64,000 bases of DNA, taken from NCBI GenBank assembly GCA_036872755.1, contig JAVHNS010000003.1, forward strand, positions 1,736,001-1,800,000, written 5' to 3'. Positions 35,989-46,942 of the stretch are shown here, in pieces; the first letter of the stretch is position 1, and every line of letters starts with the position of its first letter. This DNA is from Orbilia blumenaviensis (taxonomy: Eukaryota > Ascomycota > Orbiliomycetes > Orbiliales > Orbiliaceae). Under the pieces are notes generated by a model, which had not been told where the DNA came from, made no database searches, and was given only the letters and a program-made list of their open reading frames with translations. The position numbers and the translations under genes are program-made.

Positions 35989-36410
35989 GTCGCTCGTTCA
36001 CAGTTAATATACGATATATCTATAATACTCCTCTCCTCCTATCCACACACTAAACACCTACTACCTGCTAATCCTAAGGTGGGAGGCAAGGGTGGACGTC
36101 AAAGCCCGTATGGTATTAACTAAGCTACGTACTACAGACAATGGCAAATACTCTTTAACAACTCAACAATCTGCAAGAATTTATTGAAAGTACTATACTT
36201 GTTCATCAAGTGGATACTAAGAAATTATCTTTGAATACTGTTACGCTTCGGTTACTGATGTTTAGTGACCAGTCCCTGTTTGCGCCCTGCTGTATTTGTC
36301 TTGACCTAGCGTTGTGTGGTATTCTGCGCTATCAACCCAAAATCGTCGCCTATTGTTGTCTATAATTCTACGGAATTGCGGTCTGCGCTCTTCATTTTTT
36401 TTTAGAAATT

Positions 36411-36454
36411 AAAAAAAAAAAAAAGAAGAAGAAGAAGAAGAAGAAGAAGAAGAA
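36411..36454 (+). repeat. poly-A followed by (GAA)n microsatellite
   Basis: An A-run at 36411-36424 leads into ten tandem GAA units ending at 36454, within the probable rad26 leader or promoter. Confidence 0.9.
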
Positions 36455-36643
36455 ATCGAAACCTTCTGCCTGTCTTTCTTTTCTTCTCTACTTCCAACAC
36501 CCTAACTCGCGTTCACCTCATCATTCTTCCCCAGATACCACCATCACCATCTCATCACCATTTCATCTGCCTCGGACAACCAATTCTCGCTTTAACCCCC
36601 ATTGTCACCCCAAACCCCTGCCTACACTCTTCAATCCCTAGCC

Positions 36644-39600
36644 ATGGATGAAGCTTTGAATTTCGAGGAGGAGCTCGGTCTCCAGGCCTTCACCCACGAA
36701 TCTCTAGAGGAGAGAGTCGCAGAGAAGGCCGAAGCCGAGATGCTCGAGAAGGAGGCCAAGGAGAGCCAGAAGATGAAGGAGAGGGAGGCTGCGATTCTGA
36801 AGAAGTTGGACGGAGAAATCCGTGTCACTCGCGGCCTCGTCGAGTCGACCTTTGGCCCTAAAAAGGCCACATACAAGGAGAAGCTCGACGAACTTCTGGC
36901 CAAGGTGGAACTGCATTCCGCCAACATTGTTGACATCGAACGACGGCTCCAGCAGCGAGCTGTCAAAGCAAAGGCCAGTGCCAGCAGCTCTCGGGACCAG
37001 AGGGCAGGGGAGTCCCGCCGGGACTATCTTATTCGGAAGGGTGTTTTAAATCCCTTCTCAAAAGATGGTTCCGGCGGCGATGAACCTGCCCAGGTCGCCG
37101 ATACTCAGACGGCAACAGAAACTGCGGCGGAAGCGACGACGGTGACGGCAGCAGCACTGTCCTTCCAGGACTTACGGGCCCCAGGCTTCGCCCAAGAGCA
37201 AGCCAAGGTTACCAAGAGAGCAAGGGTAACCGTCACAGCATCAACTGCAACTGCAGTTGATGGCCGACCATCTCCCCGGCGCCAAAAGGTTCAGCTAGTG
37301 ACAGGGAAGGTCTCTGGCTTCGAGAACGACTACGAAGAGGATAGCGAGGATGTAAGGGCCCCAAGACCTCAGCGTGCTGCTAAGAGAGCTGCTGTGCGTG
37401 TTGAGGAACGGTTCTCCGACTCTTCTTATGAGGAGTCAGACGAGAAGGAAGAAGGAGAGTGGGAAGAGGAAGGCGCGGATGAAGAGGAAAGCGCGGATGA
37501 AGACGAAGACGAGGAGGCGGAGGAGGTTATGCCAACCTCTAAAAAAGGCAAAGGCCGGGCATTGCGCTCCCGTAGCAGGGGAAGAGACGAGGAAGATTTG
37601 GATGAGGAAGAGGATTTGCGGGGGTACGACGATGGCTACGAGCACGTCTACCAAGAGCGATTGAAGTCCTGGTGTGCCAAGCGTGCTGCTGCTAGAGTTG
37701 CCAAGGACGAGGAGGGCGACGACGAGGAAGTTCCGGAGTGGTTTAAACCGTCTCCTTCCGCCCCAGACCACATTGTCGACGAAGGCTTCAAACTTCCTGG
37801 TGATATTGCGCATTCCCTCTTTGACTATCAGAAGACAGCTGTCAATTGGCTATGGAACCTCCACGCTAAACAGCATACAGGTGGGATTCTTGGGGATGAG
37901 ATGGGCCTCGGGAAGACGATCCAGACTATCGCATTCATAGGAGGTTTGCATTATAGCAGACTGTTGACGAAGCCTGTCCTAGTAGTTGCACCAGCTACCG
38001 TTCTAAAACAGTGGTGTAACGAGTTTCATAAGTGGTGGCCATGCTTGCGTGTTTCTATCCTGCACTCCTCCGGAAGTGGAATGCTTTCAGTTGCCGCAGA
38101 TAAGGAAGTAGAAGAAATCATCGGCGATGACGAGGATCTCTTAGATGCTCTCGAGAACACTGCTCCCTCCAAGGCACAGAAGGCCGCGAAGAAGATTGTC
38201 GATAAGGTAAAGGCTAAGGGCCATATCCTTATCTCGACATACACCGGTCTCAGCACATATCAGAAATTACTTCTTGAGACGGACTGGGAATGCGTAGTGC
38301 TTGATGAAGGGCACAAGATTAGAAATCCTGATGCCAAAATCACTATTGCCGCAAAGCAACTTCGCAGCTCGACCAGGTTCATACTTTCAGGAACACCTAT
38401 CCAAAACAATCTTCGTGAGCTTTGGAGTTTGTTTGACTTCGTTTATCCTGGGAAACTAGGCATATACCAAGTTTTTAACGAACACATCGCGATTCCAATC
38501 AAGCTTGGCGGTTATGCGGGAGCTAACAATACCCAAATTCACACCGCTTTCAAGTGCGCAGTTGTTCTGAGAGAAATGATCAGCCCCTATATCCTCCGAC
38601 GCCTCAAGGCAGATGTCGCGGTCCTACCACCTAAACAGGACCAAGTTTTGTTTTGCAACCTCGTTGTCCAACAGCAGGAAGCTTACGAAACATACATTAA
38701 ATCACCCGAAGCCTCAGCTATTTTCTCCGGGAAAAGAGATGTGCTGGCCGGTATTGATGTTCTCAGAAAAATATGCAATCATCCTGACCTTTGCAATCGT
38801 GATAAGCTCTCCGTTGACCCTGAATTTGATTATGGTAATCCCGTCAGATCTGGGAAGATGCAGATTGTCAAGGGGCTTTTGAAAGCATGGGAGAAAGATA
38901 ATCTGAAATGTTTGATCTTTTCACAAGGGACGCAGATGTTGGATATCCTCGAAAGGTTTGTGAAGAAGTCAAAGTATTCGTACTTGCGTTTGGATGGGTC
39001 TACGGATATAAAATCAAGGCAATCCATGGTTGACCAGTTCAACAATGACCCAGCACTTCAAGTCTTCTTACTCACAACAAAAGTCGGAGGGTACGGTTTG
39101 AACTTAACAGGCGCAACACGAATCATCATCTTCGACCCTGATTGGAATCCATCGAATGACATGCAAGCAAGAGAACGATCTTGGAGACTTGGGCAAAAAC
39201 ACGAAGTTCGAATTTACCGACTCCTAAGCCGAGGCACGATTGAAGAGAAAATTTATCAACGACAACTCTACAAGCAATTCCTTACGAAGAAGATCCTGGA
39301 GGACCCTGAACAGCGACGCGTCTTTAGAATGGACGATATGCAAGATCTGTTTACTCTGGGATCAGTGGAACACGGGACGGAGACAGGAAGTTTGTTTGAG
39401 GGTGTCGAGAGGACATTGATGGCGAAAAAGCAAATATCAGAAGACGAACAATCAGAGGAGGTACAGAAGATTGCCGGCGTTCACAAACTCGAGAATTTGT
39501 AAGTGTTCCTTATATTAACTCCACTCCATCGTGATTTTATGCCATACCGGCCTCCGAGCTTCGTCATACCAAGAAAAGTTTTGTGTTGTTTGTGTTGTAC

Positions 39601-40332
39601 TTTTTCGGTCGCACAAATAAATTCCAACACGACAACACAAACAAACGTGACTTTTTCATCATCCCAGAGCACAACAAAAAATCCTATAACGAAGTTGCCC
39701 CATCGATACTGATTATAATGAATTACATATATAGCATTGGGGGCGCTAGCAATATGCTCAGCGGCTCAATGACTGGCGAACCTTCGAAAGAAGGCGCCAA
39801 GGCCACAGAAAGCCTAAGCAAGGCTGGCAAAAAGCGTAAGCGCAATGAGGCCGACAAGAACGACCACCTTCTCGAGTCGATTCTTGCGAAGGCCGGCGTT
39901 CATAGCATAGTCGAACACGACGCGATCATGACCACATCGAAGTCGAGTTCTGATATCATTGAACGCGAAGCGAACCGATTTGCAGATTCTGCCCGAGCTG
40001 CCCTTGAGCGCTCCTTTGAGACCGTCAAGAAGTACAATGTTCCCGGAAAACCGGCTTGGACTGGCCGAGTGGCCCCGAAGCCCAAAAATAAAATCCGGTA
40101 CAAGGTCCTCCCAAACCGCGATTTGAAGGAGAATGAAATTCCTTTGTACATCGTGGATTGGTTTATGGACCAGAAAAAACGCAAGAAGAAGGCAACGAGC
40201 GCAGCGATCCTAGAGGCCTTCGATCCGATTATCAAGCGGAAATTCCAGACATTGTTCAAGAGAACTTTGAAAGAACTTGCAGAGAGAGATAGAGAGTCGG
40301 GTACTTGGCAGCTCAAACCTGGGGTTCCTTAG
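36644..40332 (+). CDS. rad26: RAD26/CSB (ERCC6) transcription-coupled repair ATPase
   Basis: Two exons, 36644-39498 and 39735-40332, give 1150 residues to the first in-frame stop. The N-terminus has a CSB-type leucine-latch-like motif (LGLQAFTHESLEERV). An acidic, disordered region follows (residues 210-350). The SNF2 ATPase core has Walker A DEMGLGKT (Lys424), the DEGH box (Asp554), SGTPIQNNLRELWSLFDF, and motif V/VI segments including QARERSWRLGQK. The C-terminus includes a winged-helix-like piece (IPLYIVDWFMDQKK to SGTWQLKPG). CSB/Rad26 binds stalled RNA polymerase II and starts transcription-coupled nucleotide excision repair. The ATG at 36644 (GCCATGG) is preferred. The reading frame continues after the TAG (see next entry). 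Confidence 0.93.
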
Positions 40333-40503
40333 AAAGAGAATGACCCAGGTGTCGCTGGCCAAACGGAGGATGGTAAACCGAAGAGAAGGCGCATTTCGCC
40401 TCTTCTTCCGGAGATACCACGATTCACCCTCGGGAAGAGAAAGGCCGAGGAGCCGGCCCCGGACGCACCACCATCCCCATCGAAGCGCATTCGAGGGGAA
40501 TGA
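40333..40503 (+). other. in-frame coding-like extension after the rad26 TAG
   Basis: Directly after the TAG at 40330-40332 the same frame stays open for 56 codons to TGA at 40501-40503. The translated tail is protein-like: acidic start (KENDPGVAGQ), basic cluster KPKRRR, PLLPEIPRFTLGKRKAEE, and a PPSPSKRIRGE end, resembling a nuclear-localisation tail. It could be a former C-terminus cut by a recent nonsense change, a readthrough product, or a sequence error. Skipping the TAG by splicing would need an intron of about 32 bases (GTACTT to CTTAG), which is too short. Confidence 0.55.
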
Positions 40504-41409
40504 TTGTCGTAGATAGTTTTTATTTTGCTTGTTTTTTTTTTTTTTCTTTTTTTTTTTCCTGTATGATAATGAATACTTTTAAATATTATTGCGGCGTGAC
40601 GCTGCTGTTTCCTTTCTAAACCCCCCTGATTTAGATACACAGTCTCACAGCGAGACTGGGTTCGTCGCTCGTAACCTGTACATATTCAAGATGCGTCGCT
40701 TATCACGTGATCATATTCTGGTTTTATCGCGTTCTACGCCATATTCAAGTACGATGTCAAACTCATATTAGATCACGTGAGATAACATACAACACATTTG
40801 TAACCAATTTCATGCCTCCAGAGCCCCAGCCAGGGTTCGAGATAGTCTCGGTCCCAGACGCTGTTGAGCACCTACTAGCTCCTCGGAATCACATAAAACG
40901 ATGCAAGTAAGTACTGAGGTACTTAGCAATTGTACGTAGGACAAATAGCAAGTCGCACGGAACAACCAGCACACATGAAATTAGCCTAATAAACAGTATA
41001 ACTTGAAAGAAAACCGACATGATTCGAGTTGCTAAAATATCGTAACGACCGGATGCAATTAACAATAGAAAAAAAAAAAAACCATTCTTGCTTCTAGAAA
41101 TTTATGCTAAGAATTCGTATACACGTATAAGTTTCATGAATACGTGTAATGTACCATGCATGCTAAACATCAGTGACTAGCCAAACGACGCCGGAATGCA
41201 GCGATGACTTATAAGAGCAAAAAACGTAAAAGCGGAGCAAGAACACTTCTAAAATCAGTGCAGTTTGCGTTAGTACCGTTACTATGGTTCCGATTTCCTT
41301 TGCGATGAATTCGAATGATAACCGTCGAATATAGACATTAGAAAGAGAGAGAGAAAGGTGGGGATGTGGGAAATTTGATGCATGATGCTGATTTTAACGG
41401 TGGGAGGGG
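40504..41409. other. 3' flank of rad26 and spacer
   Basis: T-rich at 40530-40560. Two copies of the E-box-like ATCACGTGA lie at 40702-40711 and 40772-40780. A small open frame at 40811-40909 is described separately. The rest, to the stop of the membrane-protein gene at 41410, shows no gene. Confidence 0.45.
40811..40909 (+). CDS. short open frame ending at a consensus splice donor, doubtful
   Basis: ATG at 40811 opens 32 codons (MPPEPQPGFEIVSVPDAVEHL at the start). The frame ends in CAAGTAAGTACT, where the stop TAA overlaps a perfect GTAAGT donor. It looks like a first exon placed just downstream of paired CACGTG motifs. No downstream exon is visible in the next 500 bases, so it may be the remnant of a lost gene. 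Confidence 0.25.
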
Positions 41410-44400
41410 TTAGGAAATCTCGAGCATCTCTTCGTCGATAACACCGTGGAGGATCTTAATGCTCCGTGCGCACTTCTCTAAGCCTTCTGAGACCCTTCCC
41501 GTCAATAGCACTAGAGGGTAAGAAGAGAAGAGAAAACGTTTAGTATTGTATCTAGGAATATTTTGTGAAAAGCACGGGAAGAATGAAGGGAGCCTACCAT
41601 AAGCGTATATCAAAGCAAAGTCCTCCTCACTCTCTCCTCTACCAGAGGAAGAGCCCTCTGCACCTCTATCCCTCTCTCTAAACTTATGAATTTTCATCAA
41701 TAATCTATCCCTACTCCTCACAATACTTGGCAGCGTCTCTGGCAACGGAAAGCCACTTCTCATACTGCTGCTCAGCACATAGAACAGTTGGAAGATCCTC
41801 GAGCACAACTCAGCGCGCTCATTCTTGGTGAACGCCAAAATCTCCACCTCCCGAGTCGAAGACTGAGGTTCCTTAGCGATGATGACGGACATACCGTGGA
41901 ATGCGTCGAGCATGGACTGTGTGTTTGTGAGGATTTCCGAGAAGTCCTCGATTGGAAAAGGGCCCTTCAGGCGGAATTCGAACGGGATCTGGGTGAGTAG
42001 AGATTGTAGGCGGAGTAATGCCTGTTGAAGGTGGATTTCTTCCGTGATGTTCATGTACGCTGCAACATCCGTTGGTGCAGTTTCGACGAGGTAGTGAAGG
42101 GGATCACGTTTCCAGATGAGTGCCATCCGTAGCCAGAGTACTGACAATCCGTCTCTGAGCTTCTTGCGTGCCGAGATAGGCCAGACGTAACGGGAGATTA
42201 TGAGACCCCAAGTCACACCTGCCAAAACGGAGAGGACACGGTGGATAGCGATATCGGTGATAATGGGGTCCTTTCCGCCTTCATCACTGTCGTCTTCGTC
42301 CTCGTCTTTGATACTTATAGTGTATGCGTACAGCGCCGTGATATTGTAAGTTAAGAGAATGAATCTGCTGAAACTGGCTTTGGCAGGGTAGTTTAGAGTT
42401 AAGGTGAAGCATAGGAAGGAGAGGACGAAGCCGCAAAGAGCGAGAATTAAGGGGAGTTCTGGGAAGGTCCACCATGAGAATACAGCGGCTGAGGCACCTA
42501 TTATGGTACCGATGAAACGGTATAGGCCTGATGTGTTCGTGGCACCCAAAGTCATGGACATCACAATCATGTAGGATACTAGGCCCCATTCGCCTCGGTA
42601 GTGGCTGTATATGGGGCGGGTAAAAGGTATATAGGATGGGAGGGCGTAAATGGCAGCGCCTACGCCGACTTTGAAGGCGAATTTTACATCATCACGACGG
42701 AACGTGCGGAGGGCCTTCCAGATGCGATAGCCGAGAGCATTATGAGTTTTGGTTTCCCGACGAGCGATCTCTTCCTGGAGAACCTTTACGTCTGAGAGAC
42801 CGCCTGGGAGTTGTTGGGGAAGGACACGGTCGATGTGGCGGTCGCCGTCTTCGATTTCCTGGTCGGGCTTTCTGAAGATGTGGCGGAGCGGGTTGAGCCA
42901 GTGCCATGTTTTCGGAAGCGGAATTTCCTGAAGACCCTCGAGCTGGTCCAGGATCGTGAGAAGATCGAATAGTTCTTTACCAAAGTCTTCAAGGGAATAT
43001 GCGAAGTGACCACAGCTTGCGGCAACCTCTTCTTGGTCCGCAGCCAAGTCGGCGGATTTGCGACCAGAGATATCATGCTGGTTGTATAGTTGGTCGAGGG
43101 CGAGCTTACGCTTCTCAGTGTACATTTCAAGGGCATCTCGAAGACTAGCACGAAAATGGGGGTTCACGCTGACGGTATAGTCTGTGCCATCTCCAAATGG
43201 AAGCTCGTCGAGCATGAGCTTGAGTGTAACAGCTAGGGATCGCTGTATTATTTGAATATTCGTTAGTATAGAAGAGCAAGATGAAATATATATGTTGTAT
43301 CTATTATAATAGTATATAAAGCTTAAGCTTACCATAGAAGGACCAAGATGCTGTATAAACTGATCGAATAGAGTTCGTCCTGTAACAACCACAAGAGCAC
43401 CATCCTCTGAGACCGCAGAAGCCGCAGAGGCTACAGAGGCCATCGTACGTATGGTGCCTGATGTGCTAGGCCTCACTTCTACGGGAGAGTCAAAATAGTC
43501 CCTTGCGGGCCCCTCAGACGGCGTGTGAGGGTAGGAGCTTGTAAAGGAGGACTGTAATTCCGGATACTCGGACAAAAACGGGTCTGTCTGATCACTCTGC
43601 TCAAGAAGCGAGAATTGTGTTTTAGCCGCATTTTGTAAACCACCAAGGGCTTGTGCGAGCCTCTATAATTTATAGAATATATATTAGAGATATGGTAATA
43701 CAGTATAAATTCACGAGTCAAGAGACATACCTGAAGACATTCGACAAGACGTAGCTCGAGTCCGTATGTAACTTCAGTTCCCTTCATATAGTGTTCAAAC
43801 TTCGCCTCGTGCAAGTGCTTAGCCAAGTCTGTGAAAGTCTTTCTATGATCCGCAGAGGCTTTCTTAAACGATGTTTGTTGCAAAGGTTCTTCGGACCCGT
43901 CTATAAACCCCTTTGTGATCGCTTCTAACATTTCAGAAAAGGCACGGGTCGAGGTTACCATGGACTTTCGCAATTCTATTACAGCAAAACTCGGCCACAT
44001 GATATTGGATAGGGTAGTGGATATGACAATTGCACAAACGGCCATCGCGACCGTTTGCATTATCTTGGTCATGTTGAATATGCCTTCTTGTGTGGCATTA
44101 TCCTTGGTAAGGGTTGTAATGATTATAATGGATGCAAGACTGCAGGATACGTTGGCAGTTGGGCTTGCCATCTTTAGTTTCGTCCACCCGATCAGTCCCA
44201 ATCCACCTACACAGAAGACCATCAAAATGATGATATGACCAATTGCAGGAAGTCCCAGGTGTCCGAAGAAAGTTGCAGTTCCGAGTGTTCCAGCCGAAAT
44301 GAAGCAGGAGTACAGAACAGCAATGGTAGCAAACATAGTTGCCTCAGCCATGCTTCCTCTGGTCCGAGAAGGGTGGAAGTAAACGGCAACGGTAGCCACC

Positions 44401-44877
44401 ATATGCTTCCCATCGTTCTTGCCGAATAGAGCTGCAAAAAGCGGTATGTAGGTTCCCATAGACCCAAGGAAGTATGCCAAGGCACATTTCAGCACCTCCT
44501 TCAGCTTCCAGTTCTCAATAAACCTCTTGAGAAAAGGTGGAAGCTTGAGCTTCTCCCTCCACGCAGGGACTTTGGCATGTCCATTTGCATAGCCGTTCGT
44601 GCGTCCGTTTGCATGCCCGTTCCCGTTTCCGTTGGAGAGCAGGCCGTTCTCTTCGTGGTATTCTTCGTCATCATGTGGAGAATCCGTACTGCTATCATTG
44701 CCATCAACACTTCTCGGGCGCGCGAAGGTTACATGCCGGTTGACGCGACGGCCGCTAGACGGCAAAATAACGGTTCCGTGCCTCTAAAGCAAAGTATATA
44801 TATTAGCATCAAAAACAGAGTCGGAAAAAAAAGCCGAGGGAAATGAAGCATACAATGTTTCTGTTCCTGCGAGGCAT
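41410..44877 (-). CDS. ArAE/FUSC-type multispan membrane protein (DUF2421, BRE4-like)
   Basis: Five exons in phase: 44854-44877, 43731-44783, 43333-43662, 41598-43242 and 41410-41510. They give 1050 residues. The layout is the fungal aromatic-acid-exporter-like pattern. A cytosolic Asn/Gly-rich N-terminus is followed by a first block of six hydrophobic helices (LKCALAYFLGSMGTYIPLF to CAIVISTTLSNIMWPSF) and a long helical cytosolic linker. A second six-helix block follows (FKVGVGAAIYALPSYIPF to RVLSVLAGVTWGLIIS), then a C-terminal DUF2421-type helical domain. Yeast relatives include the brefeldin-A-sensitivity protein Bre4; the substrate is unknown. The 24-base first exon (MPRRNRNI) is chosen because it supplies the only ATG and its GTATGC donor keeps phase. 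Confidence 0.85.
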
Positions 44878-45559
44878 CGCCGGTGGGTCGGACACTTGGC
44901 GGTGATGTTTGTTCCAGGCAGAGAGGGATATTGGAATTTGAATTACGAATTTCCAAGATGATGCGGCCCCCACGACAGCCAAGATATTACGGCGGCTGCC
45001 AAGAGCGTCGGTTCACGAGGCTTGATGGCGAAACCAGGTCATTCGTCGCCGACAGGCATATTTTCCCTGAGTTATTGAACCTGACAGGTACCAGGTGGAG
45101 GAGTCGGATCTAGTTAGGGGGGGATATCGATATCGGCAGGTCGGCAGAACGAGTTTTTGGACGAATGCCATTGTGGAATCGAAGCACGCACTCGGGCACG
45201 TGGCCATAGTTTTCTGATCTGGTTAATATATTTTATTATATTCGATTCGATTAGATTTGAGCATGCAAGATAGGATGGATGTTGAAATGGCTTCCTCACT
45301 TATTATAATTCATGGTCGGGTCAGCTCTAAAGGTTGTGGCTTACGTGAACATACATATGTCGACGCCATGTCATGTAGAATCGATGGCCCTTCAAGTTGC
45401 ACAGACGAGAGATATTCTGTTTCAAGTCGACGAGCTCTGCTATGGTCGAGATCTCGTTCTATAGTATATAGTATACGTATGTACTTACATTATAGAGGCG
45501 GCATGCATGCAAGGTATATACCTTAAGCCTTTGTCCCATCGAATATCTAGATATCTCTC

Positions 45560-45577
45560 ACCTAGCTATAGCTAGGT
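45560..45577. repeat. perfect 18-base palindrome ACCTAGCTATAGCTAGGT
   Basis: The 18 bases equal their own reverse complement. They are followed within 45 bases by three further TAGGTA or TTAGGT words. Binding-site cluster or simple-sequence origin are both possible. Confidence 0.8.
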
Positions 45578-46358
45578 ACCTACTTTAGGTACTTAGTAGC
45601 TTAGGTACAAACTTAGGTGGATGGAAGATAGGCCTGTTTAGAGAACGCATCGATGGATAAGCCATTACATAGGTACTTAGCCAAGCTATCATGGAAATGG
45701 TCAGCCACCTCGAGCTGACTGCCCGATCGGTGTGTTGCTAGCGATGGCGCGTGAAAGCGTGCAGACTTTTGTGGATTGCGGAACTGTACCTTTCCCTTCG
45801 AGCCAAGACCCGATGGCAGGTTGAAGAAGCCCGTCCCGAGCCGACGGGGGTTGATAGCGCTATATACGGTGTATAGCGCAGTGGCCTGGCCCTGTGGGGT
45901 CGGCCGCACAGACTAACTCGATATAAAAGACAGCCTACCCTAGCGAAGGCAGCTGTGGCGGACCGTTTGGGAAGCTGAAGTGTTACGTGATGGGATCTCA
46001 AGCTTGAGGGGGCAGCCAATCCGATTCGCATGAACAAGGAGCCATCGGACAAGCCATGCATGTCATGGAGAGATACAAAACTCAGATGAAGATGCTACGT
46101 TGAGGGCCTTGAGCATACGCACCATACGTATGCTAGGATTCCCGATCTCGTAGGGCCATCCGCAGGAGTAACTTACAGGCGATGGCGGACGACCCCACTC
46201 CGGCAGACTTGGGAGCCAACCGTGCCGACGCCCGCCCTTAAGGTCTTACTATGCTATACTACCAATTAATATTGTTGTTTCGAGCTTTCCTACCTGCTAC
46301 CTGGGTACTTTCTACATGTAGCTGTCCCGCCGTGCTAAGCTTTTTGCTCAACCCGGCC

Positions 46359-46377
46359 GACAGACAGACAGACAGAC
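46359..46377 (+). repeat. (CAGA)n microsatellite
   Basis: Tandem GACA/CAGA units in the upstream region of the aminotransferase gene. Confidence 0.85.
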
Positions 46378-46942
46378 GTGGACGTGGACTTGGACGCGGA
46401 CCTCTCGATCCCCCTAGCTAGCTCCTTTCCTAGGCTCCTCAGCTCTTAATGCAACCGCACAATCCTCACTTCACCCTGACCTGACCCGTACTGTCTTTGC
46501 CCGGTCGACACCCAGCATTAATTGTTTTACTTCCCGGTCCTTGCTTTTTTTTCCTCTCTCGTCTTATTGCATTGCATACTACAGCAACCCAAACAAAAAG
46601 CCAGTTTCTGCTCGTTCATCCCGTCTTTTTTCTCTCCCTCCGGCCTCCTTTAACTCTTACATAACGTAAAAGTATATTCTATCCCAAAGTAAGTGTTTGC
46701 ACTCCTAGCTCCCCCGCTGTATATAAAAGAGGGGCGATGGTCTCCTCCCCTTGCCCCCGCCCTCTTTTCTTGGCTTCCCCCAGACTCGCGAATCTTTGTT
46801 GATACGCTGCCTGGTCGTCTTCTGTATTACCTCGTTAACAGCCTCTTCCGTCCTGAGAGAATTGACATTGACCTCCTTTTTGTTCTACATTCTAGAAAGG
46901 TTCACAGCATAATAATAATAAAAACCCTCAATATACAATAAA

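Larger units (their letters stand above)
35300..36643. promoter_or_regulatory. divergent promoter region of hfi1 and rad26, with microsatellites
   Basis: About 1.3 kb between divergent ATGs. It contains a GAT/GGT-type repeat close to hfi1, a CT/CTT tract in the middle and an A-tract plus (GAA)n repeat about 190 bases before the rad26 ATG. Open frames here are repeat-driven and not convincing. Confidence 0.5.
44878..46942. promoter_or_regulatory. 2-kb divergent region upstream of the membrane-protein and aminotransferase genes
   Basis: There is no convincing gene. It holds an 18-base perfect palindrome at 45560-45577 followed by repeated TAGGTA/CTTAGGT words to about 45620, and a CAGA repeat at 46359-46377. 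A pyrimidine-rich leader region at 46540-46940 precedes the aminotransferase ATG. Open frames within it (for example 45613-46061, minus) lack protein character. Confidence 0.5.

Noticed and set aside
39900..40316. 138-codon minus-strand frame
   Set aside because: It is antisense to RAD26 exon 2, which carries a recognisable C-terminal domain.
40828..40842. B-box-like GGTTCGAGA suggesting a tRNA gene
   Set aside because: There is no matching A box at the right distance, no CC after the box and no cloverleaf. The bases fall in a small open frame.
45613..46061. Two minus-strand frames of about 100 codons
   Set aside because: They overlap each other in different frames and are Arg/Ser/His-rich without motifs. 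They lie in a promoter-like region.
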